Below, one piece after another: positions 1 through 5,622 of a stretch of 12,504 bases of DNA. A program made the position numbers and the translations under genes. Below the pieces are notes generated by a model. It was not told the DNA's origin. It did not search any database and worked only from the letters and a program-made list of their open reading frames with translations. Position 1 is the stretch's first letter. Every line of letters starts with the position of its first letter. Origin of the DNA: Alphaproteobacteria bacterium (lineage in GTDB: Bacteria > Pseudomonadota > Alphaproteobacteria > ATCC43930 > CGMCC-115725). Location: NCBI GenBank assembly GCA_017353855.1, contig JAFMSA010000058.1, positions 1 to 12,504 of the forward strand. Reading direction: 5' to 3'.

Positions 1-2
1 AG

Positions 3-526
3 TAAAGATCACGCTCACGGTTTGCCGATGGCAATCGGAACGCTGAATGCGGGCATCCCATCTTCACTGAGCGACTGCCTGGGATTGTCGATCCCGCACG
101 CGACAGACACGGCGTACGGCCGACATTTTGCGCCTGCTTGGTCGCGGAGTTGGTGAAGATGGCTGGGCGAAAGATTGGCCGGCAGCCTAGGCTTTGCAGG
201 CAGTAGAACTACCATCCCGCGGCATCCATATGGCATCGAGCCACCATTCGGCGCCTCGGGTGGTCGGACTCGGCGAATGGCCGTCGAGGAAGGGCATTCA
301 GCACGGCATGATGGCGGTCGACCTGGAGCGCCGGACAGTGATCGACGTGCTGCCCGAACGCTCGGCTGTTAGCACCGCGGGCATGGTTGGCCTGCGACCC
401 AGCATTGAACTGATCGGTCGTGACCGCGATGGGCTGTACGCCGATGCATCGCGTCAAGATGCCTCACACCCGGAGCAGATCGCTGACCGCTTTCACCCCA
501 TGCAGAGCAGCGACACTGTCGCGTGA
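3..526 (+). mobile_element. ISL3-family transposase remnant (multiply frameshifted)
   Basis: Pieces of one ISL3-type transposase appear in order but in changing frames. At about 5-43 there is a basic stretch (KITLTVCRWQ). At 39-104 comes the zinc-finger-like segment NAECGHPIFTERLPGIVD. At about 96-165 follows RQTRRTADILRLLGRGVG, at about 168-222 GERLAGSLGFAGSRTTI, and at 254-526 the start of the DDE domain (RVVGLGEWPSRKG, then VDLERRTVIDVLPERSA, IGRDRDGLYADASR, QIADRFHPMQ). The family normally reads ...GVDDWAxRKG... here, so the first catalytic Asp is replaced. At least four frame changes and a stop after residue 110 of the last frame make it non-functional. The element enters from outside the window, so its left end is not seen. 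Family assignment is from recognised motif order, not a search. Confidence 0.8.
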
Positions 527-534
527 GTCAGCGG

Positions 535-893
535 TGGGTTGCGGTGCAAGGTGTCGCCAGAAGAGCAGCCGGCTCTGTACAGCAGGCTGGTGGCGGCCGT
601 TCTTGAGATACTGGATAATGCCCTCGCCACCCGCAGGCGCCAGCGGATAGACAGTGCTATGGTCGGCCTTACGCTCACGCACACGCAATCGGTCGCGTTT
701 TTGCACAGTGTATCGAAAGCCACGAGCAGAGCGCGTCCGTTGCCACACTTTCGAGGGAGCCGCGTTCGGCGAGCGTTAGGATCAGCTCCGATCTGCACCA
801 CATCGAGGTAATCAGCTGAGATGGTGGCCTGGCGCGGAACAACTTATTGCGACCCCAGCCAGCGCGGTCCGGGAACCCATTCGGACGTTTGAC
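535..893. other. No recognisable gene between ISL3 remnant and hydrolase promoter
   Basis: Several overlapping frames stay open on both strands, as expected for GC-rich DNA, but none has a convincing ribosome-binding site or any protein motif I recognise. It may be further eroded transposon or gene material. Confidence 0.5.
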
Positions 894-920
894 TTGACAT
901 ATATCCGTAACCGATATAGC
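894..920 (+). promoter_or_regulatory. Candidate promoter of the hydrolase gene
   Basis: A perfect TTGACA (894-899) is followed 15 bases later by TATAGC (915-920), a fair -10 match at slightly short spacing. The PadR-type palindrome at 900-918 fills the spacer, the classical place for a repressor to exclude RNA polymerase. The predicted transcript would carry an untranslated leader of roughly 150 bases before the hydrolase ATG at 1075. Assignment is by inspection only. Confidence 0.5.
900..918. promoter_or_regulatory. PadR-type operator O1 (hydrolase promoter)
   Basis: The palindrome is TATATCCG-TAA-CCGATATA: 8-base arms, 3-base centre, one mismatch between arms. The same 8-3-8 architecture and the same left arm recur at 2940-2958 just upstream of the PadR gene. 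PadR-family dimers bind AT-edged palindromes of about this length, so common control by the PadR protein encoded at 2606-2929 is the straightforward inference. Confidence 0.65.
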
Positions 921-927
921 GTCGAAC

Positions 928-940
928 ATCCGTGACGGAT
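928..940. promoter_or_regulatory. Second operator core O2 (hydrolase promoter)
   Basis: ATCCG-TGA-CGGAT is a perfect palindrome with the same core and 3-base centre as O1, but without the outer TAT/ATA flanks. Its centre is 25 bases downstream of the O1 centre, inside the predicted early transcribed region. It could be a weaker second site that strengthens repression. Confidence 0.5.
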
Positions 941-1074
941 CGAGCCGTGGTGCCAGTCCTGTCCTAAGCGTCCGCCAACGCGGGTGGCCTTTCATTTCGC
1001 CCCCTCCGCCAGAGCCGTCACGGCGGCGGCATCATGTCCGGTGCAAGGGGGCTATCGCTGGTCACAGGGAAGGA

Positions 1075-1893
1075 ATGAGAATTCAGCGGCGGACCCTTCT
1101 GGCGGCTGGACTGACGGGGATGGCGTGGACAACAACGCTCGGCCCAGCGGCTGCGTCCAATACTCGAACAAGGTTCGTCTTCCACGTCTCCAGCACCTGG
1201 GGCGACCTATTCGACTGGCTGGTAGATCGGGGCTACCGCGCCATCACTGCTGAATTGGAGAAACGCGGCTTTCCGTCGATGCTCGTGCACAGCTCTGTGA
1301 GAGGCTCTGACACGCCCAATGAAGATCGCGCTTCAGCCGTTGTCAAAGCGCTTCAGAATGTCTCGGATGACGTCGTGATTGTTGGAATATCCAACCAAGG
1401 GAACTTCCTATCGTTGGTTGCAGCGGCCCGGCCCATCAGGCGTGTCGTCTATGTCAACGCGCTCATCCCGCGTCCTGGGAAGGCGTTCATCGAAGTCTGC
1501 CAAACGGAGCAGGTCGCCGTCCCGGGAAGCTATCTCGATAAGCTCCTCAAGGCGGCCCAAAGCATCACGGATGATTTTCTAAAACTCATGCACAATCCCA
1601 ACGCGACTAAGGCGCAACGCAAAGCGATGCAGGAGCGCATCGACGCCTCGGCATCCGCCCATACCATGGTTGGCTTCTACGAAGTTTGTCCGCTGAAAGC
1701 GCTGCCGAAGGTGGACAACGTGTACGTTTCGGGATCGGCTGACGACCAGATCCGGCCAGAGTGGGAGCAGTCAGCGGCGCGTCGGATCTTGGGCATCGAG
1801 CCGGTCGTCATTTCCGGTGCTGGTCATGCGAACATCTTCACACAGGCGAGGTATGCAGCTCAGCTTGCGGACGCTTGTATCAAGGGCCTTTGA
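1075..1893 (+). CDS. Secreted alpha/beta hydrolase (esterase-like)
   Basis: This 272-residue protein has an N-terminal export signal: an Arg pair at 5-6 (QRRTLLAAG), a hydrophobic core to about residue 22 and an AAA-S cleavage region near 25-28, suggesting Tat or Sec export to the periplasm. The mature part fits the alpha/beta hydrolase fold. An early HVSSTWGD segment (37-44) sits where the family has its HGxxxG oxyanion loop. GISNQG (104-109) places the nucleophile at Ser106, and candidate acid (Asp223 or Asp224 in SADDQ) and base (His251 in GAGHAN) follow. It most resembles the salicylate-esterase/Pir7b-like branch, but the substrate is unknown. The elbow has Asn-Gln in place of the common His-x-Gly pattern. 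AGGGA (1066-1070) is the ribosome-binding site. A PadR operator lies upstream, so induction by a small molecule, perhaps a phenolic, is plausible. Confidence 0.85.
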   Translation: MRIQRRTLLAAGLTGMAWTTTLGPAAASNTRTRFVFHVSSTWGDLFDWLVDRGYRAITAELEKRGFPSMLVHSSVRGSDTPNEDRASAVVKALQNVSDDVVIVGISNQGNFLSLVAAARPIRRVVYVNALIPRPGKAFIEVCQTEQVAVPGSYLDKLLKAAQSITDDFLKLMHNPNATKAQRKAMQERIDASASAHTMVGFYEVCPLKALPKVDNVYVSGSADDQIRPEWEQSAARRILGIEPVVISGAGHANIFTQARYAAQLADACIKGL

Positions 1894-1966
1894 CGCAGCC
1901 GATCGGGTGATCGGGTCGTAAAAAGCCTTGGCTGAACGACAGGCAGTGGGCGGCGGTGACTGAGAT

Positions 1967-2146
1967 ATGAAAAATGTGAGTGTGTGGATCAGATGGATCA
2001 GCTTCTCCCTGGCGGCCGTGGGGCTCGTCCTGCACCTCGCGACGCCGTATGTGGTTGAACATCACGCTCATCGTTCCATCCACACAGACGTCTTCCGGGG
2101 AATTATCGCAGGCGGCGGCGATATCCATTCACATGCGCCGATATGA
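1967..2146 (+). CDS. Small His-rich membrane protein, hypothetical
   Basis: This open frame of 59 residues starts ATG 73 bases after the hydrolase stop, on the same strand. Residues about 7-30 (WIRWISFSLAAVGLVLHLA and following) form one transmembrane helix. The tail is rich in histidine (HHAHRSIH near 32-39, then HSHAP near the end) with an acidic/glycine stretch between, which could bind a metal. The Shine-Dalgarno is weak. I recognise no family. The composition (one clean helix followed by a polar tail, no rare-codon clustering) favours a real gene over chance, but it could also be the intact end of a decayed longer gene. Its position suggests co-transcription with the hydrolase under the same PadR control. 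Confidence 0.5.
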   Translation: MKNVSVWIRWISFSLAAVGLVLHLATPYVVEHHAHRSIHTDVFRGIIAGGGDIHSHAPI

Positions 2147-2267
2147 ACATACCGAGCGCTCCCAAGATAATCCCGGCAGAGGACGCGTTCAGATCGTGTA
2201 GCCGCGGCGTTCCAGCATGCCAGTCTGAGCCGCTGAGAATTGCTAGTCCCTAAAAATTCTGGCTGTT

Positions 2268-2601
2268 TTACCGTGTTCCGTGGACACGTGTCGCGATGTA
2301 CATGGATAGCATCCCGGGCAGAAAGCCTCCGAAAGAATGCAAGGCCGGATGGCCGGGCGTCGAGCCGTAGAAGAAATGCCCGATAGCCAACAGCAACATC
2401 CACACGATAAAGGCGCTGGTCACGTATCTGCCAAGCCGTGACACGAAAGTCTCTCCTTCGTCTCCGCTGCGCCTTCGAGATCGGCGAAGTTTTGCAGCAT
2501 CTCCGCGCGATGCCGTTGCAGGAATGACGGCGGGTAGAGTTCCAACAGCCGCGCGTAGAGGCTAGCGACCGGGATTGTTTTGGCCGTGCAAGACTCGTCA
2601 T
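2268..2601 (-). pseudogene. Decayed membrane protein gene downstream of padR
   Basis: The ATG lies 5 bases after the padR stop. The first residues (MTSLAR) are in one frame. The continuation KTIPVASLYARLLELYPPSF and LQRHRAEMLQNFADLEG is in a second frame, entered near the AAAA run at about 2578-2582. From about 2452 a third frame carries ETFVSRLGRYVTSAFIVW, a hydrophobic helix MLLLAIGHFFYG and FLPGMLSMYIATRVHGTR, ending in TAA at 2268-2270. Both changes are consistent with one-base losses. The LYARLLELYPPSF...HRAEML motif is typical of short membrane proteins (permease-prefix-like) encoded directly after PadR genes, so the pair was once an operon. About 110 residues are recoverable, with two hydrophobic segments. 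If the indels are sequencing errors, the gene would be intact. Confidence 0.65.
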
Positions 2602-2605
2602 GGCG

Positions 2606-2929
2606 TCACGCGGTCCCGACCTTGCGGCGCGCGACGCGGGCCACACGCGACAGCCGCTCGGTTTCCGCACGCAATGAGGTTTGCCCGAGCGTCGTAAGCC
2701 TGTAGTAGATGCGGCGCGGGTCTTGCGTGTTGCCCTTAGCAACCAGACCCGCCTCGATCATGCGGTCGAGCGAGCCGTACAGCGTTCCCGGACCCATTTT
2801 CACCGTCTCTCCCGAATCCGCTTTTACCTGCTGCATGATGTCGTAGCCGTGGCGCTCCTTGCCGAACAGGGCGAGCAGGATATGGAAGACGGCGGGTGTT
2901 AGCGGCAGTGGCGGTTTCGACTTGCTCAC
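2606..2929 (-). CDS. PadR-family transcriptional regulator
   Basis: This 107-residue winged-helix repressor is of the short PadR type. LTPAVFHILLAL (10-21), KERHGYDIM (24-32) and the signature MGPGTLYGSLDRMIEAGLV (45-63) form the DNA-binding winged helix. RRIYYRLTTLG (72-82) is the wing and strand, and a basic C-terminal helix (about 85-104) would dimerise. The start is GTG, since the ATG at 2935-2937 is out of frame and closes at once. There is no Shine-Dalgarno: an operator palindrome ends 11 bases before the start. It therefore probably represses itself, and the same operator at the hydrolase promoter makes that gene its likely second target. The ligand is unknown; family members often sense phenolics or drugs. 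Confidence 0.9.
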   Translation of the reverse strand: MSKSKPPLPLTPAVFHILLALFGKERHGYDIMQQVKADSGETVKMGPGTLYGSLDRMIEAGLVAKGNTQDPRRIYYRLTTLGQTSLRAETERLSRVARVARRKVGTA

Positions 2930-2935
2930 GCGGCC

Positions 2936-2963
2936 ATGATATATCCGCCACGGACATAATCAA
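2936..2963 (-). promoter_or_regulatory. Candidate padR promoter, leaderless start
   Basis: On the minus strand, TTGATT (2963-2958) and TATCAT (2941-2936) are separated by 16 bases, and the palindrome at 2940-2958 fills the spacer. Transcription would begin about 7 bases after the -10, at or next to the GTG start codon (2929). That would give a leaderless message and explain the missing ribosome-binding site. Confidence 0.45.
2940..2958. promoter_or_regulatory. PadR-type operator at padR promoter
   Basis: Palindrome TATATCCG-CCA-CGGACATA (plus strand), with one mismatch between 8-base arms and a 3-base centre. It shares the left arm and the 8-3-8 layout with the site at 900-918. It overlaps the proposed promoter, which fits autorepression. 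Confidence 0.65.
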
Positions 2964-2973
2964 TACGGTCGAA

Positions 2974-3003
2974 TGACGAATCTTGCTATTTGCTGTATAT
3001 AAT
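2974..3003 (+). promoter_or_regulatory. Possible promoter divergent from padR
   Basis: A perfect TATAAT (2998-3003), unusual in such GC-rich DNA, points toward the small gene at 3104. The -35 is weak (TGACGA at 2974-2979, 18-base spacing). Start of transcription would be near 3010. Confidence 0.3.
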
Positions 3004-3080
3004 GTCGGCATTGGGCGCGAAGGCGCCATAAAATCTGGGGCGCTGAACGTCTGGCTCCGGGTTCACACCTACGCGTTGCA

Positions 3081-3098
3081 GCACTCGGGAAGGAGTGC
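3081..3098 (+). promoter_or_regulatory. Hairpin holding the Shine-Dalgarno of the 3104 gene
   Basis: GCACTC (3081-3086) and GAGTGC (3093-3098) are perfect reverse complements around the hexaloop GGGAAG. The ribosome-binding site GGAAGGAG spans loop and downstream arm, so folding could tune translation. Confidence 0.4.
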
Positions 3099-3103
3099 TT
3101 CAC

Positions 3104-3280
3104 GTGATCCGTGTTCGACAACTTCGCCACAAGGTAGAACTCCTGCGGCAAGTGGCGAGCATTCCAACCAATGGTGATAGACTAATTGACTGGGATTTGT
3201 CGGTATTGGCCGATCAACTGGAAGAGGAGCCCGATGCCAGAGAGGAGTGTCTGAAACGTCAATCCGCCCGACGGCCTTAA
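3104..3280 (+). CDS. Small charged protein, hypothetical
   Basis: This protein of 58 residues starts at GTG 3104, chosen because GGAAGGAG (3088-3095) lies 8 bases upstream. A GTG in the same frame at 3095 overlaps that ribosome-binding site and is less likely. The predicted protein has two amphipathic helices, LRHKVELLRQVASIPTNG and DWDLSVLADQLEEEPDAREE, with no signal peptide or membrane segment. It resembles the many short uncharacterised rhizobial proteins with an ELxRQVASxPTxG...LADQLExEAD pattern, but I cannot name a function. A six-base-pair hairpin presents the ribosome-binding site in its loop. Confidence 0.6.
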   Translation: MIRVRQLRHKVELLRQVASIPTNGDRLIDWDLSVLADQLEEEPDAREECLKRQSARRP

Positions 3281-3339
3281 GGCGATGGCCGGGAACCCGC
3301 CGACGGCAGGCGAACGGGGGCGTTCCTCCTCACCATTTT

Positions 3340-3493
3340 ACGTCATCACGATCGGTACGCTGCCCCAGCTTCTACCATCGTTCCACGACCCTGAGTGGCT
3401 TTTGGTTTCAAGATCGAGGGTCAGCTCGCCGCGATCACCAGACAGGAACAGGTACCGGCCCCCGAAAGTGAGCCGCGCCGATCCTGCTCCAAC
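3340..3493 (-). pseudogene. C-terminal protein fragment, unidentified
   Basis: On the minus strand, in the same frame as and directly after the stop of the PhnD-like fragment, about 50 codons read without a start: RLTFGGRYLFLSGDRGEL, then TLDLETKSHSGSWNDGRSWG, ending SVPIVMT and a stop near 3340. The balanced composition looks like real beta-rich protein, but I do not recognise it. It has no start codon or ribosome-binding site, so at best it is a remnant. The plus strand here (3281-3493) shows no gene. Confidence 0.3.
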
Positions 3494-3997
3494 TCACGGA
3501 GACTGGCCGCGCTTTGAGACTGAACCGCCCAAGCGGTGGATGTTCGACCCCGCCATGCGAACCCGTGCAGCCGCCTCGGGCCGATATTTCCGCCAGAAGG
3601 CGTAGATCACATTGTCGATCGACGCGGCGTCGCCTTCATCGCGCAACAGCCGCTCGAGGCTCGCCGGGTGTCCACCGGTTTCGATGACTTCGCGGAAGAA
3701 CGGCTTGCCGCCGGCGATCTCGGCGAGCGTGCGGCGCGGCAGGTTCATACCGGAATTGGAAACCGGGCTGTTGAGCAGAAACACACTACCCCTGAGGTCC
3801 GCGAGGCTCCGGACCGGTGAGTTCTCGCGCACCACAAAGAACGCGCGGTGGGTGGGTCCACTGCAGCCCGGTACATCGTAAACCGGGGCGCCGAGCCGAA
3901 CTGCTTGTTCCTTGAACACGGTTTCGAGCGGGTAGCCGCAAGTCTGCGAAAAGAGCATGTCACGCGGTTTTGGCTCGTTCGCGACGGCGCAGAGCAT
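3494..3997 (-). pseudogene. PhnD-like phosphonate/phosphate ABC binding protein, truncated
   Basis: The frame gives 167 residues from ATG 3997, against roughly 260-290 for the family. The recognisable core is RDMLFSQTCGYPLETVF (13-29), APVYDVPGCSGPTHRAFFVV, SLADLRGSVFLLNSPVSNSG, FREVIETGGHPASLERL and AASIDNVIYAFWRKYRP. This is the central part of the periplasmic PhnD/phosphonate-type ligand-binding fold. The N-terminal region, including any signal peptide, is missing and replaced by a fragment of an SsuB-like ATPase in another frame. The C-terminus diverges after about residue 148 (RMAGSNIHRLGG...). Expression as a working transport protein is very unlikely. Confidence 0.6.
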
Positions 3998-4019
3998 CTC
4001 GGGAGGGCAATTCGATTGC

Positions 4020-4149
4020 GGCCTCTGCGCGGCGCCGGCCCTCGTTCGCGCAGGCGGCCGCAGATTTCGCTGAACTCGCGGCTTTCGCCGATCGACATCT
4101 CACGCGGCCGGGGAAACGGGATCGTCAAATCCTCGACGAAATCCCCCAT
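4020..4149 (-). pseudogene. SsuB-like ABC ATPase, C-terminal fragment
   Basis: About 40 residues from ATG 4149 (GDFVEDLTIPFPRPREMS, then IGESREFSEICGRLRERG) match the C-terminal end of nitrate/sulfonate/taurine-type ABC ATPases, where a VxDLxIxxPRPR stretch is followed by a short FxxIxxRLR helix. Walker A, signature and Walker B are all absent. The frame is then lost before the PhnD-like piece begins. Confidence 0.5.
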
Positions 4150-4263
4150 GCTTTACGGGTCACGGCCGAGCGCGGCGACGGCTTCGTCCAATGCGTTGCA
4201 CAAGTGCGATGCCGAGCTATGTCGCGGCCGGGGTCGCTGCTCGCGCATGAACACAGCGGGCAT

Positions 4264-4409
4264 CCGAGCTTTGGCGCGACCGCGGCTATGCGGCCCTTGC
4301 GGATGCCGATATCGCGAAGGTCGTGGACGCCGTTTTTCGGGTCGATGACCCGGCCGCCTGCGACGACCGCGTCGAATACCGGCGTCAGCTTCGCGACCGT
4401 CTTCGCCAT
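4264..4409 (-). pseudogene. Amidohydrolase (dihydroorotase-like), N-terminal fragment
   Basis: ATG 4409 has GAGGA about 9 bases upstream. The 48 residues read MAKTVAKLTPVFDAVVAGG, RVIDPKNGVHDLRDIGIRKG and RIAAVAPKL, the standard start of cyclic amidohydrolases (dihydroorotase, hydantoinase and allantoinase superfamily). Homology stops abruptly at the PKL. The expected next segment (KIIDANGLVLTPGLIDTHAH, including the first metal-binding HxH) lies on the opposite strand at about 4515-4618. Confidence 0.65.
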
Positions 4410-4429
4410 AGCACACCATCCTCGAGGAT

Positions 4430-4512
4430 TTATCAGCGCCGGCCGTAATGCAGCGCTCGGCGAGGGCGAGCGCACCGAACAACGCGACCCCGATCGTGCA
4501 GAGGACGAATAG
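4430..4512 (-). pseudogene. SsuC/TauC-like ABC permease, C-terminal fragment
   Basis: Minus-strand codons give FAALFVLCTIGVALFGALAL followed by AERCITAG. This is the final transmembrane helix and short cytoplasmic tail typical of SsuC/TauC-like permeases (…VIGVALFxLVSLAERxxxPW). A one-base change of frame after AG would meet TGA-TAA at about 4432, presumably the original end of the gene. It sits directly upstream of the amidohydrolase start, so the ancestral order was permease then amidohydrolase. Confidence 0.5.
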
Positions 4513-4618
4513 CGCCGCGAAGCCCGCCGGCAACGCCAAGATCATCGATGCTAACGGGCTCGTCCTTACGCCGGGCCTCATCGACACGCACGCCCACGTC
4601 TATGAGCATGTCTCGGGC
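4512..4618 (+). pseudogene. Amidohydrolase, inverted second fragment (metal-binding segment)
   Basis: Plus-strand codons read AAKPAGNAKIIDANGLVLTP and GLIDTHAHVYEHVSG. The DTHAH carries the HxH metal-ligand motif at the end of the first barrel strand of cyclic amidohydrolases. This is exactly the continuation expected for the N-terminal fragment that lies on the minus strand at 4264-4409, so the two have been inverted relative to each other. The match ends at about 4618 and is followed by an unrelated hydrophobic stretch. Confidence 0.65.
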
Positions 4619-4692
4619 GTTTGCGCTCGCGACCGTACTCGGCGTCGGATTGGCGATTGCGCTCGCCTATTGGCCGACGGGTTATGCGACAG
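4611..4692 (+). pseudogene. Transmembrane fragment, possibly permease
   Basis: Joined directly to the amidohydrolase piece is AFALATVLGVGLAIALAYWP, one clear transmembrane helix, with GYATD after it. It could be the first helix of an SsuC-like permease, given the surrounding fragments, but a single helix is too little to decide. No ribosome-binding site precedes it. Confidence 0.3.
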
Positions 4693-4799
4693 ATAGATCC
4701 CGACACCCTCCGGCGGGATCACACTCAACAGGAATTTCCTTGAGGCCGATGGCCGTCTCAGCGCGCGGCAAAGCGAAGTTTTACTCGCATCGCCCGTGA

Positions 4800-5069
4800 C
4801 TCGGGATCGGTCGCCGCGGCGCAGGCGATCGGTTCGGGTCTTAATGGTCGTCGTCACGCTCGCGTCGGAATAGGCGCCGGCATCGACAACGTGCGGCAAT
4901 CTCTTCACCTATGTCGCAAAGGGCATGGGCTTCTGGGAAAAGCACGGGCTCGATGTCAGCAGCCGTGCAGCAAGGCAGTTTCGCCTTTGTCTATATGGCG
5001 AACGCCAAGGACTTCATGAAAAAGCGCGGGATCGAGATGTCGATCGCTCGACATCTTGTTTTCGGGTGA
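4800..5069 (+). pseudogene. NMT1/SsuA-like binding protein, shuffled fragments
   Basis: Three short pieces in different frames resemble one periplasmic NMT1/THI5-like binding protein. GSVAAAQAIGSG is at about 4804-4842, TCGNLFTYVAKGMGFWEKHG plus LDVS at 4889-4960, and AAVQQGSFAFVYMANAKDFM plus KKRGIEMSIARHLVFG at 4956-5069. In the family the KGFWxxxGLDV segment comes before the GSxAAAQAIGxG segment, whereas here that order is reversed, so the pieces are rearranged as well as frameshifted. It is part of the same wreck as the SsuB/SsuC-like and amidohydrolase fragments. Confidence 0.45.
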
Positions 5070-5622
5070 CGGCACCGGCGTGCCCAGCATCTGGCAAAAG
5101 AGCCGCGACGCGGCGGTGCGCTGGGGCGGCTCATGGCCACCTCGACGACGGCAAAAAGCACGGCACCCTTATGATCGCGCGCATGGTAGATGAACTGGTG
5201 AACTCGCAGATCGCGCCGCAGTCGAAACCCGGCCCGCTTGGTCGCGTGATCTCGACGTGGTGGCCGGTGACACGGCCGTCGGGTCCAGGCCCTGTCGGAA
5301 TGGGTGTCGGAATGGGCTGGGGGACGGAAACCGTACCAAAGGGGGTTTTTCCGAATTTGCTGGTGTCTGCGATCTTCGCCAGACCTGCGTCGTCGGAGAT
5401 GCTTGTCGGGCAGTTTCCTTCTTTGCTGAAGACGTTGCCGGCTTTGGGTCCGGGGTGACATATTCGTGGCCGTTCAAGATCATCTCGGCGGGGAACGGCG
5501 GATGGCCGCTGCTTGATGGTGGCCCAGTCCCCGCCGACGATGTGAAACGAGTAATGGTTGACACAGGGGAATGGTTTCTTTCGATGTAGATGGTTTTCGC
5601 TGACCACCGGCGCTTTTCATCT
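5070..5622. other. No assignable gene; both strands open
   Basis: Long open frames overlap on both strands (minus 5131-5607, plus 5257-5589 and plus 4925-5458). None has a clear ribosome-binding site, signal, membrane segment or known motif. A perfect 12-base tandem repeat (TGTCGGAATGGG twice, 5293-5316) is present. The block lies between the gene graveyard and an IS6 end and may belong to another mobile element, but I cannot identify it. Confidence 0.4.

Noticed and set aside
1034..1078. 14-codon upstream frame whose TGA overlaps the hydrolase ATG
   Set aside because: The overlap suggests translational coupling, but there is no good ribosome-binding site and the peptide is unremarkable.
1901..1916. 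GATCGGGT repeated in tandem after the hydrolase stop
   Set aside because: Two short copies without a hairpin or T run; not a terminator and probably chance.
2068..2742. 224-codon open frame on the minus strand covering padR's 3' part and beyond
   Set aside because: Its translation is Arg/Ser-rich and overlaps the well-supported PadR gene in another frame. Its only protein-like words come from the decayed partner gene read out of frame.
5293..5316. 12-base perfect tandem repeat (two copies)
   Set aside because: Only two copies and no associated structure; too small to be called a functional repeat.
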